Assembly (NCBI RefSeq): GCF_000269965.1
Contig: NC_017219.1
Span: 1,674,001-1,738,000 of the forward strand
Source of the DNA: Bifidobacterium longum subsp. infantis ATCC 15697 = JCM 1222 = DSM 20088
Lineage (GTDB): Bacteria; Actinomycetota; Actinomycetes; Actinomycetales; Bifidobacteriaceae
Reading direction: 5' to 3'
Length of the DNA stretch: 64,000 nucleotides
The notes beneath the pieces were generated by a model that was not told the origin of the DNA, did no database searches, and saw only the letters and a list, made by a program, of their open reading frames with translations. Shown one piece after another: positions 14,777-21,337 of the stretch. Numbering within the stretch: the first letter of the stretch is position 1; every line of letters starts with the position of its first letter. A program made the position numbers and the translations under genes.

Positions 14777-15562
14777 TCACGCCGCCTTAGCCCACAGGTT
14801 ACGGGCAACGGCCACGTAATCGGCCACCGCCTGTTCTAACTGCTTGTCACTGCCACGCTCATACCTTGCACGGTAGGCGACTACGCATTTGCCGTTGGCC
14901 GAAGCGATGTACGCCACCTTTTTACCCTTGCTGGTACGGAACGCCTTGATATGGCCCAAACCTTGCAGTTCCGGGCATTCCTTAGCCATCATCAGGTCAG
15001 GCAGAGTCGCGTAGGACACGGCAAACGTGTTGACCTTGGGCGGGACTTCAGGGATCTCTTGAGTGATCGGGGCCGGTTCATCATCAAGAAACTCATCCTC
15101 ACCAGCCCATTTGCTTTCATCTTCAACCTCGGTAGGCGGCAGATGACGCACCATACCTTGCTTAGGCCAATGGTCAATAGTCGTAAACCGTTCGTTCTCG
15201 CATGTCCAACGGGACTCAAAATCAGCCACCGTGATACCGGAAACGCTTTTAGCATCCATCCCCGTCAGCACGGGAACCGTGAACCCGTAAGCCTTACGCT
15301 CATTGTCAGGCACCAGAAACCAGCCATGTTCAAGGTCGGACTGGCTTGCTTTCATACCATCCAATAGTTCGGCGTATTTCTTCTCACCCTTGGCCTGAAC
15401 ATTCCAAGACGTGCCAGCGGACGTTTCCGACAATCGCCAGATACGCTTCAGCCGGGCGTTTACATACCGCACGTCATACTTACTATTGTCCTTACGCAAG
15501 CGTACCCACATGCCGCTCACGGCATTCACGTTACGCGACGGGTCATTAGCCAGCTTCTTCAT
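14777..15562 (-). CDS. Phage accessory protein, hypothetical
   Basis: A 261-residue protein with two apparent parts. Residues 1-140 are a beta-rich segment with Trp residues (MWVRLRKDNSKYDVRYVNAR, SAGTSWNVQAKGEKKYAELL). Residues 190-261 form a basic alpha-beta segment (KGKKVAYIASANGKCVVAYR). The linker is acidic and Pro-rich. It is the second largest protein in the leftward block. The role is unknown; DNA or RNA binding is possible from the basic C-terminus. Confidence 0.55.
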   Translation of the reverse strand: MKKLANDPSRNVNAVSGMWVRLRKDNSKYDVRYVNARLKRIWRLSETSAGTSWNVQAKGEKKYAELLDGMKASQSDLEHGWFLVPDNERKAYGFTVPVLTGMDAKSVSGITVADFESRWTCENERFTTIDHWPKQGMVRHLPPTEVEDESKWAGEDEFLDDEPAPITQEIPEVPPKVNTFAVSYATLPDLMMAKECPELQGLGHIKAFRTSKGKKVAYIASANGKCVVAYRARYERGSDKQLEQAVADYVAVARNLWAKAA

Positions 15563-15593
15563 TTTGTTTACCTCATTTCAAAAAAATCGATTG

Positions 15594-15767
15594 TCAGATC
15601 TGCACGCCACGGTGATAGGCGTAATCGCCATACACGCAAGTGGCAGTGTCGTTAACGCCGTAAGGCGTGGAACATTGGGGAGTCGGCTGGATAAAACCAA
15701 CCCACCTGAGAAAGAGAGTGGCCGCGACTAGCGCGGCCACAAGCAGAACATGACGGACTCTCAACAC
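15594..15767 (-). CDS. Small single-span membrane protein
   Basis: A 57-residue ORF with a GTG start (or TTG at 15764) overlapping the upstream stop and preceded by GAGGA. Residues 6-25 form a hydrophobic helix (HVLLVAALVAATLFLRWVGF). About 30 residues with two cysteines follow (QCSTPYG and TCVYGDYA) and would lie outside the membrane and could form a disulfide. Superinfection exclusion or holin regulation are possibilities without direct support. Confidence 0.55.
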   Translation of the reverse strand: MLRVRHVLLVAALVAATLFLRWVGFIQPTPQCSTPYGVNDTATCVYGDYAYHRGVQI

Positions 15768-16102
15768 TCGCCATCCTCAGTGGCTTCAGTGTAGAAAACG
15801 TCGTCCATCTGGTCATTATCAAAACGCTCATTGATGTAATCGGACAACGCTTCAACGTCGCCGTCGTTGTAGAGTCGGGCGATTCTTCCACACCCTACGC
15901 CGTTGCCTTCCAGCATGTAAGCGTCCTGGGCCCAGTAGGGTTCGCCTTTGAAAGCCGCGTTATATTCGGTTTCGGTGACATACCCGTAATCGCCCAGACG
16001 GTAGATGCCCTCACAAGGCTGAAACCCGTCATACCGGCATTTAGGCGTAAGTTTCGCGTCAACACGCTCCACCATATCCGTAATATCCTTAGCGGTAATC
16101 AT
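15761..16102 (-). CDS. Phage accessory protein, hypothetical
   Basis: A 113-residue acidic protein (MITAKDITDMVERVDAKLTP) with four cysteines spread along it. It starts after AAGGGAG. It overlaps the small membrane protein gene. No family is recognised. Confidence 0.55.
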   Translation of the reverse strand: MITAKDITDMVERVDAKLTPKCRYDGFQPCEGIYRLGDYGYVTETEYNAAFKGEPYWAQDAYMLEGNGVGCGRIARLYNDGDVEALSDYINERFDNDQMDDVFYTEATEDGEC

Positions 16103-16123
16103 TGTTAGCTCCCTTAAAACAGC

Positions 16124-16151
16124 GGGGGCACGGCTCCCATGCCATGCCCCG
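16124..16151 (-). terminator. Hairpin before an accessory gene
   Basis: Arms CGGGGGCACGGC and GCCATGCCCCG form a strong stem with a short loop; on the minus strand it is followed by TGTTTTAA. It lies between two leftward genes. Confidence 0.55.
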
Positions 16152-16215
16152 AAACGATTGATTTAACGATGGACTCGCACCATGTAGCCGCGTCCCCAGT
16201 GGTCGATCACGGCAA

Positions 16216-16560
16216 TCACTCTGCGTAATACCTAGCCGGGTTATTCTGCATGTCAACACGCCGCCATGCCCTGACCAGTTCGACAGTCGAAGCATACCGT
16301 TCAACAGCCGACCGACTACGGTCGTACCGGACGGCCATATCATTGTCGAAACCGATAACCGTGTCCGCCATGATATGACGCGCCTCTTTTGCCGTGATGG
16401 CCTCACGATGCCAGTTGCCATCAAAAACGTCGTCGGCAACCCAAGCGTCACGCTCAGCCCTCGAATCAAACACCATGAGATACCCCGGCCATGACCCGTC
16501 ATCCCATTTTTTGCCGACACCGTAAGTCCAGTAGAAAGCGTAATGATAGCGTGCCATCAT
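16216..16560 (-). CDS. Phage accessory protein, hypothetical
   Basis: A 114-residue protein rich in Trp and Tyr (YHYAFYWTYGVGKKWDDGSW). The first of two adjacent ATG codons forms an ATGA overlap with the upstream stop. No family is recognised. Confidence 0.55.
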   Translation of the reverse strand: MMARYHYAFYWTYGVGKKWDDGSWPGYLMVFDSRAERDAWVADDVFDGNWHREAITAKEARHIMADTVIGFDNDMAVRYDRSRSAVERYASTVELVRAWRRVDMQNNPARYYAE

Positions 16561-16718
16561 GCCACCTCGCCATCGAAGTGACGTTCGGCGGCTACCGCGT
16601 ACAGCACGTCATGCATGGTGTCGGTACTGTAGCCGTTGATATTGGTGACAACTTGCAAAGTCTGCTCGGACACACCGTAATCATCTTTTAGCGCGTCCCA
16701 CATTTCCTCGATAGACAT
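16557..16718 (-). CDS. Small acidic phage protein, hypothetical
   Basis: A 53-residue protein (MSIEEMWDALKDDYGVSEQT). The start at 16718 follows AAGGGAG; the longer frame to 16817 crosses a hairpin. The central part could be a short HTH, but this is speculative. Confidence 0.55.
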   Translation of the reverse strand: MSIEEMWDALKDDYGVSEQTLQVVTNINGYSTDTMHDVLYAVAAERHFDGEVA

Positions 16719-16744
16719 TGTTGAATCTCCCTTGAATTGATGAA

Positions 16745-16762
16745 GCGCGGAGACAGCCGCGC
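16745..16762 (-). terminator. Short GC-rich hairpin
   Basis: A 6-base stem GCGCGG/CCGCGC just upstream of the ribosome binding site of the 53-residue gene. It may be a weak terminator or part of the leader. Confidence 0.4.
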
Positions 16763-16807
16763 GACTGAATGAACTTGGGCGGAGAATGCCGCCCGACATG
16801 TAAAAGG

Positions 16808-17422
16808 TCACAGCCACGGGTTACGCGCGAATACGCTCACCGTCATGGTGTCCTCATGAGCTTGGTACCCGTAACCGTCAGGCATATAGACGATATCCGT
16901 GTAAGGCGGTTCGCTACCGTCGCCCGCACCGTCATGCCAATAGCACTGCGGCAGGTCGGAACCGTCTTCGAGCTCGCAGTAGGGCGAGTTGACGGCAAGA
17001 TTGTAGACGTCCTCAAATGTGTAGGATCGCGGCGCGGCCTGGGGCACCGACTGCGCCGGCGCGGACTGTACCGACTGGCTGACAACCGGCGCGGCCTGAA
17101 CCGGCTGGCTGACAACCGGCGCGGCAACCGGCACCAACTCGTTAACCCGCGCTTGTACAGCGTCATAATTATCACCGAGAGCGGCACGCCTCGCCTCACC
17201 GTCACCGTACTCACCACGGATAACAGCGGCGGCGAGAGCGTCAATATCCACCGGTTCCGGCTCACTGACAAGCTTGGATTCCGGCACTGGTATCGGAACC
17301 AGCACGTGAGGGGTAACGTCCTCACGGATAGGCTGAGTAGTCTCGGCGGCATTGGCCGGAACCGACACCATGCCGCACAGGGCGGCGAACGCGGCAACAG
17401 CCGCAACAAACTTCTTACGCAT
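16808..17422 (-). CDS. Secreted CW_7 (Cpl-7) wall-binding protein
   Basis: A 204-residue protein with a clear signal peptide (MRKKFVAAVAAFAALCGMVS, cleavage after PANA). Residues 55-100 are a CW_7 repeat (IDALAAAVIRGEYGDGEARR, AALGDNYDAVQARV), the same cell-wall-binding type as in the phage endolysin. A Pro/Gln/Ala/Val repeat linker follows (APVVSQPVQ copies), then a C-terminal part with two Cys and no lytic motif. The ATG at 17422 follows GTGAGGA. Expressed from the lysogeny-side block, it may coat the host wall and block lysin or superinfecting phage; inference. Confidence 0.7.
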   Translation of the reverse strand: MRKKFVAAVAAFAALCGMVSVPANAAETTQPIREDVTPHVLVPIPVPESKLVSEPEPVDIDALAAAVIRGEYGDGEARRAALGDNYDAVQARVNELVPVAAPVVSQPVQAAPVVSQSVQSAPAQSVPQAAPRSYTFEDVYNLAVNSPYCELEDGSDLPQCYWHDGAGDGSEPPYTDIVYMPDGYGYQAHEDTMTVSVFARNPWL

Positions 17423-17466
17423 GATAGTCCTCACTTCCATGTGAGGCGGTACAATGAGTACCGCCT
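17423..17466 (-). promoter_or_regulatory. RNA leader with mutually exclusive hairpins (CW_7 gene)
   Basis: On the minus strand GGCGGTAC pairs with GTACCGCC, and the adjoining CCTCAC can instead pair with GTGAGG, which is the ribosome binding site. The layout equals that at 10339-10390, while the upper stem sequence differs in a compensated way. Confidence 0.55.
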
Positions 17467-17494
17467 TTTTAATCTCTCAATTGATAAAGGTCAG

Positions 17495-17522
17495 CCCCGC
17501 AAGTGTTGGCGCACTTACGGGG
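17495..17522 (-). terminator. Hairpin upstream of the CW_7 gene
   Basis: An 11-base stem (CCCCGCAAGTG/CACTTACGGGG with one mismatch). On the minus strand it follows the XRE gene and could stop part of its transcript. The rest of the gap up to 17634 has repeated CTAG/CCCAGTG elements, possibly operators. Confidence 0.5.
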
Positions 17523-17634
17523 CATTTATGTTAGGCCAATAGGCCCAGTGCCTAGACTATGGGATAAACCCAGTGAGCTAGGCCAACTGTGTACAATGCC
17601 CACAGTCAGGCAAAGAATTGATTAGGGCGCACAC

Positions 17635-17862
17635 CTAGCTTTCGCTAGTGTTTTCTTTTGGCTTATCAGCCTCTAACAGCTTGCGCGGATTACTGACCTT
17701 GAGCGCGTCAGCCACCTTGATGACGACGTTAAACGAGGCGTCACCTAGGTTCCGAGCGCCGGTCTCCCAAGCAGCTATGCGCTGCTGGTTCACACCGTCT
17801 ACCCTATCGGCCAACTGCTTCTGCGTCAGCCCTCGCTTCTGCCTTAACTCCCTAAGACTCAT
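17635..17862 (-). CDS. XRE-family regulator (Cro/CI-like)
   Basis: A 75-residue protein with a complete HTH_3 domain in residues 3-62 (LRELRQKRGLTQKQLADRVD, then QQRIAAWETGARNLG). It has no peptidase or dimerisation domain, so it is a short Cro-like or CI-like repressor. It is the first gene of the leftward block. Its ribosome binding site (AGGTGAG) lies in a hairpin formed with an upstream GGCTCAC, suggesting translational control. Confidence 0.85.
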   Translation of the reverse strand: MSLRELRQKRGLTQKQLADRVDGVNQQRIAAWETGARNLGDASFNVVIKVADALKVSNPRKLLEADKPKENTSES

Positions 17863-18129
17863 GGCTCACCTCGCTCTTCGCTACAGTGAGCCCAATTATA
17901 CCTTTGGCTTAATCGCAGACGGGGTTTCTGATGCCATCGCACCGCGTTCTTTCAGCGGCCCCCGCACTACTCGCAAGGCCTCTGCCTTGCTTCGCTATCC
18001 CTCACCGGCCTGTAGCCGGGATGTCGGTATCACTGTTCAGTTATCAAACTTCTGGACTCACAGACTGGAGCCTGTCTAGCGCCCTGAGGTCTGTGGTCTC
18101 TGCTTGGCTTTCCGCCTTGCGTGGTTCCC

Positions 18130-18158
18130 ACTATACACACTCCCAACTGGGAGTGCAA
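18130..18158 (-). promoter_or_regulatory. Leftward promoter overlapped by a palindromic operator
   Basis: On the minus strand -35 TTGCAC (18153-18158) and -10 TATAGT (18130-18135) are separated by exactly 17 bases. The spacer and part of the -35 box are covered by the palindrome CACTCCCA-N2-TGGGAGTG (18138-18155). It would drive the XRE gene and the leftward block and be repressed by a dimeric regulator. Confidence 0.65.
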
Positions 18159-18166
18159 ATCAGGTA

Positions 18167-18267
18167 CGGCACGACACCACGCAACCCGTTGCAAACACTC
18201 GCATCTCTCGGCGTGTCGAAACCCACAAAACACGACACAAAAACCGCGCGGCACGACACCACGCAAC
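18167..18267. repeat. 19-bp direct repeat pair in CA-rich region
   Basis: CGGCACGACACCACGCAAC occurs exactly at 18167-18185 and 18249-18267. Shorter CACGACAC and CACCACGTCAC variants continue to about 18500. The plus strand is markedly poor in T and G in this stretch. Confidence 0.6.
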
Positions 18268-18556
18268 ACACCACCAGATCACAGACCCGCAGACACAGAC
18301 ACAGCCATGACATAGAGGCACACCACCACGTCACAACTCACAGACGGATAGGCCACGTCACCACCACGTGACGGACTCACACGGACGGATAGACGGAGAG
18401 GGACACGAGACAGTCAGGACAGCCGTACAACACGACCACCACGTCACCCTCACACTCAGGCAACAACGCATAGGTACATGCACACACGGGTACCACGACC
18501 ACCAACATAGGGGCGGAGAGGGGTACCGGCACCCGTTATACATTTGGCCGCTAGGT

Positions 18557-18596
18557 GTCTGGTTTCGCCCGTGAATGCCGCTCCCAGACTTTTTTG
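18557..18596 (+). terminator. Rightward terminator
   Basis: GTCTGG pairs with CCAGAC across a 21-base loop that can itself fold, and a run of six T follows. It would end an RNA coming from the CA-rich region. Confidence 0.55.
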
Positions 18597-18764
18597 AATT
18601 AGCGTGACATGGTGTGTCGCACCAATGATTGCAACGGTTTTCGGGCTGTGGTCTTTTCCGGTTTCTGTGCAACGCTTGTTGCAACGCTTGTTATGAGTAA
18701 ACTGTCGTGTAGATGGATTGTCGGGGATTGGAGCAAGGCTCAGATTCCTGACAAATTATTATTC

Positions 18765-18799
18765 ACCCCGTATGCCATTGGCGTCGGGGTTTTGTTTTT
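18765..18799 (+). terminator. Rightward terminator before the tRNA cluster
   Basis: ACCCCG pairs with CGGGGT over a 14-base loop and is followed by TTTGTTTTT. Confidence 0.6.
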
Positions 18800-18863
18800 G
18801 CCGTGCCTTCAGATCACATCAACAGACAGTGTTGGTGTCGTTTCTTGAACCGGGGCGCGGTGT

Positions 18864-18955
18864 GGACGGTTGGCAGAGTCCGGTTGATTGCAGTGGCTTG
18901 CTAAGCCGCCGAACGTCGTTTTGGCGTTCCGCGAGTTCGAATCTCGCACCGTCCG
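18864..18955 (+). tRNA. tRNA-Ser (GCT)
   Basis: A 92-base gene with acceptor GGACGGT/ACCGTCC, anticodon loop containing GCT, a long variable arm and T-arm GCGAG-TTCGAAT-CTCGC. It is the first of five phage tRNAs and reads AGC/AGU codons. No CCA is encoded. Confidence 0.95.
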
Positions 18956-19290
18956 CGAAGTATCGAGGGTCGCTCCCTTGGTGCTTTATGAGGTTGGCTG
19001 AATAAACCCGGATTGCATGTATGCCGGGTTAAGGCTGCGTCACGGCTTAGCGGCACCCTTTAGCGGGGGAAGTGTGACGAGGAACGCTACAGCGGTACAC
19101 GGTTAGTGCATCACATGCTCGGCGTTGGTGGTAAAACGCAATCCACCACCTCGCAATTCTTAGCTCATCTACATGTCGTAGAAGGAGTTTCCTAGGTCGT
19201 TTCTATGAAGCGGCCTTTGTTTTCCCGATCTGGTCTGCTACGTAGGGGCTGGGGGTGGATGACCTACGGGTCGCGCCACAATCGGGGTCT
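18956..19290. other. Inter-tRNA spacer without gene
   Basis: No tRNA or ORF is convincing here. There are small hairpins (AACCCGG/CCGGGTT near 19005-19031; GGTGG/CCACC near 19127-19150). It may be processed spacer RNA of the tRNA transcript. Confidence 0.5.
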
Positions 19291-19368
19291 GGCGGTAGGC
19301 ACGTGGAGTGCGCGTCGGCTGTAACCCGACTGCCTTTGGCAATGGGAGTTCGATTCTCCCTGCCGCCA
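19291..19368 (+). tRNA. tRNA-Tyr (GTA)
   Basis: A 78-base gene with acceptor GGCGGTA/TGCCGCC, anticodon GTA in the loop of TCGGCTGTAACCCGA, a bacterial type II variable arm and T-arm GGAG-TTCGATT-CTCC. Confidence 0.95.
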
Positions 19369-19500
19369 CAATCGCAATGTAGTGCCAAATATCTGGTTGT
19401 TAGGACTGGGGCTGAATACCTAGGGGGCCCCGGTCGCAGAGAACGTCGGGTAGCGCCCGGAGATCGTCGCATTATATTCGTGCGGCGCGTTGCGAGATTT

Positions 19501-19585
19501 GGAGAGGCCAGCCGATTGGCGGCGGCAACTGTTCCGAAAACAGTCTGCCCTTACGGGCGTGTGGGTTCGACTCCCACTCTCTCCG
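19501..19585 (+). tRNA. tRNA-Ser (CGA)
   Basis: An 85-base gene with acceptor GGAGAGG/TCTCTCC (one G-T pair), anticodon CGA in ACTGT-TCCGAAA-ACAGT, a long variable arm and T-arm GTGGG-TTCGACT-CCCAC. It reads UCG codons. Confidence 0.92.
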
Positions 19586-19632
19586 CGGAGACGGCTGGTC
19601 GGACGTCTGACGAGCGAAATATTACGACCTAT

Positions 19633-19704
19633 ATGCCCGTGGCCGAGTGGTTCAGGCACCGGTCTCCAAAACCGGTTACGGAAGTTCGATTCTTCCCGGG
19701 TATG
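19633..19704 (+). tRNA. tRNA-Trp (CCA)
   Basis: A 72-base gene with acceptor ATGCCCG/CGGGTAT (one G-T pair), anticodon CCA in CCGGT-CTCCAAA-ACCGG and T-arm GGAAG-TTCGATT-CTTCC. Confidence 0.88.
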
Positions 19705-19827
19705 CGATGCCTTGAGAAGAGGCAGCTCTTGGCGGTGACAGCTTCTCAGTCATCGCCAGTCGCCGGCGGCGGCTTCACGCCATGCCGTACGGCAATAACT
19801 GAATAGCCTTCCTCTAGTGGGAGGCAT

Positions 19828-19901
19828 GGCATTGTAGCTCAGTTTGGTGGAGCGGACGCCTCGTAAGCGTCAGGTCGCCGGTTCGAGTCCGGCCATTGCC
19901 T
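19828..19901 (+). tRNA. tRNA-Thr (CGT)
   Basis: A 74-base gene with acceptor GGCATTG/CATTGCC carrying one T-T mismatch, anticodon CGT in GACGC-CTCGTAA-GCGTC, and T-arm GCCGG-TTCGAGT-CCGGC. It reads ACG codons. Confidence 0.9.
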
Positions 19902-19991
19902 CTAGGTGCCGTCCGACCGCAGAACACGGCCTTTCTCTCGCTGCTTATGCTGCGCAACGGACGGCACCGTCCCCTTTATCAAGGAGTCGTC

Positions 19992-20330
19992 ATGGCTTGG
20001 TCGAGTTCGAATCGCAGGGAACGGTTCAATCCGGGTTGGGAGCGGACTCGCAAGCTGATATTGGAGCGCGACCATCATCGCTGCCAGTGGCCGGTGACCG
20101 ACGAGTTCGGTTTCACTCATATCTGTGGCCGTCCGGCCAATCAAGTGGATCACAAGGTTCGCAACCCGTCGCATGACGATGACTCCTCCGAGAACCTGCA
20201 ATCCCTGTGCCAATACCATCACGAGCAGAAAACCTGTCAGGAGTCCGCCGAACAGCGTCGTAAGAACAGGGAGCGTCGGAAGGAAGAGGAATGGTATTCG
20301 CATCCGGCGTATCGACGGACTGTCTCGTAA
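19992..20330 (+). CDS. HNH endonuclease next to terminase
   Basis: A 112-residue HNH nuclease. Metal-binding and catalytic parts are visible: CQWPV, CGRPANQVDHKVRN with the HNH histidine, then SSENLQSLCQYHHEQKT. The ATG at 19992 follows AAGGAG; an upstream in-frame start at 19896 would overlap the tRNA and is rejected. HNH proteins next to terminase genes work with the terminase in cutting cos ends in HK97-type phages. Confidence 0.85.
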   Translation: MAWSSSNRRERFNPGWERTRKLILERDHHRCQWPVTDEFGFTHICGRPANQVDHKVRNPSHDDDSSENLQSLCQYHHEQKTCQESAEQRRKNRERRKEEEWYSHPAYRRTVS

Positions 20331-20809
20331 CGGGTTGCGGCGAGCTTGCCGCGGCCGATGGATTGTGCCGTAGCCATTACAATCGCAAGGCTTATTCCGG
20401 TAGGCCGGTGACGCCTATCCGTGCCCGTGTGTGTCCGATGTGCGGTATGGCGTTCCAGTTGACCCGATGCTCGAAGATTTTCTGTTCCCCTACTTGTCGC
20501 AAGCGGTTTCAACGGTTTCGGGCGAAGCACCCGTATACAACATTGGCCAGTGCCCCCAATCCGATTATCGAATCGGAGCCTTTGACTCCCGAGCCGGTGC
20601 GGAGCATGACGTATGGGGCTTTCACGGAGGCTGATATCTGGGCCAAGTGTGATGGTACTTGCAGGGGTTGCGGCAAGCCGGTTTCAAAAGACATTGACAG
20701 TCCGGACGCCGGTACTCCCGCGTGGATTGTCCCGCCCGAGGACGGTGGTGAGCCATCGTTCGAGAATCGGGCGATTTTCCATTACAGGTGCGTGCGACGC
20801 CACGTCTGA
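20291..20809 (+). CDS. Zinc-finger protein with degenerate HNH-like end
   Basis: A 172-residue protein that overlaps the HNH gene. An N-terminal part has Cys pairs (CLVTGCGE, CRSHYN, CPMCGMAF, CSPTCRKRF), typical of zinc ribbons. The C-terminal 60 residues resemble an HNH domain (AKCDGTCRGCGKP ... PEDGGEPSFENRAIFHYRC), but the usual Asp-His before the Pro-Gly-Gly turn is replaced by Ala-Trp. It may bind DNA at the cos site rather than cut. Confidence 0.6.
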   Translation: MVFASGVSTDCLVTGCGELAAADGLCRSHYNRKAYSGRPVTPIRARVCPMCGMAFQLTRCSKIFCSPTCRKRFQRFRAKHPYTTLASAPNPIIESEPLTPEPVRSMTYGAFTEADIWAKCDGTCRGCGKPVSKDIDSPDAGTPAWIVPPEDGGEPSFENRAIFHYRCVRRHV

Positions 20810-20857
20810 CGCGCCTTCTGCAGAACGAAGCCCGTCATGGGACGAAAGTGGTGAGTC

Positions 20858-21337
20858 ATGGCTGGGAACGGAAGGAAGGCGGCGAAGCCCAAGACGGGTG
20901 GCGGCTATGAGGTCGGAGCGCCGCTGGCCGAGGTGCCGGAGGATTGGACATTCGAGGAATTGGAGCCCATCGGCCCCGAACTACCGGACGCTTCCGAACT
21001 GAATCTTCTTGATGGCGTGTGGAGCCCGTTCGTCCGTAAATACTATGACGCTTTCCGTCGTACCCCTCAGGCGCGCCAGTTGCGCACGAAATGGGAGTGG
21101 TGGAATTTCTTCTACAAGCTGGCCGTCATGGACAAGAGCATCAAGAAACGCTCCTATGACGGTCTGGCCCCGGAGATGCGCCAGTCCATGAACCAGTATG
21201 GTGATACCCCCGACGCTAAACGCAAACTGAAGATGGAGGAGTCGCAGGCGAACGACATGGCCGCTGGGATCGTGGGCTTCCAGATTCCCGATGACCCGAA
21301 CAACGATTTCGATGATCGTGCGCGGGCGGTGCTCTGA
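20858..21337 (+). CDS. Terminase small subunit
   Basis: A 159-residue protein immediately before and overlapping the terminase large subunit gene. Its helical middle part (FVRKYYDAFRRTPQARQLRT, KWEWWNFFYKLA) is of the kind seen in actinophage small terminases. It recognises the packaging site. Assignment rests on position and style, since the family is very diverse. Confidence 0.7.
   Translation: MAGNGRKAAKPKTGGGYEVGAPLAEVPEDWTFEELEPIGPELPDASELNLLDGVWSPFVRKYYDAFRRTPQARQLRTKWEWWNFFYKLAVMDKSIKKRSYDGLAPEMRQSMNQYGDTPDAKRKLKMEESQANDMAAGIVGFQIPDDPNNDFDDRARAVL

Larger units (their letters stand above)
17863..18863. other. Non-coding control region between leftward block and tRNA cluster
   Basis: About 1 kb with no convincing gene. 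From left to right it holds hairpin-rich sequence, a leftward promoter with an operator (18130-18158), and a strongly C/A-rich stretch on the plus strand (about 18160-18540) with repeats of CACCACGTCAC type. Two rightward terminators follow (18557-18596 and 18765-18799), with a 12-base tandem repeat GCAACGCTTGTT between them. It probably carries the genetic switch and possibly a terminated non-coding RNA. Confidence 0.6.

Noticed and set aside
18609..18848. 79-residue ORF before the tRNA cluster
   Set aside because: It crosses a terminator and has no recognisable features; weak ribosome binding site. Treated as non-coding.
18956..19290. Additional tRNA between the first two tRNA genes
   Set aside because: No T-arm motif of GTTCRA type with matching stems and no full cloverleaf could be built.
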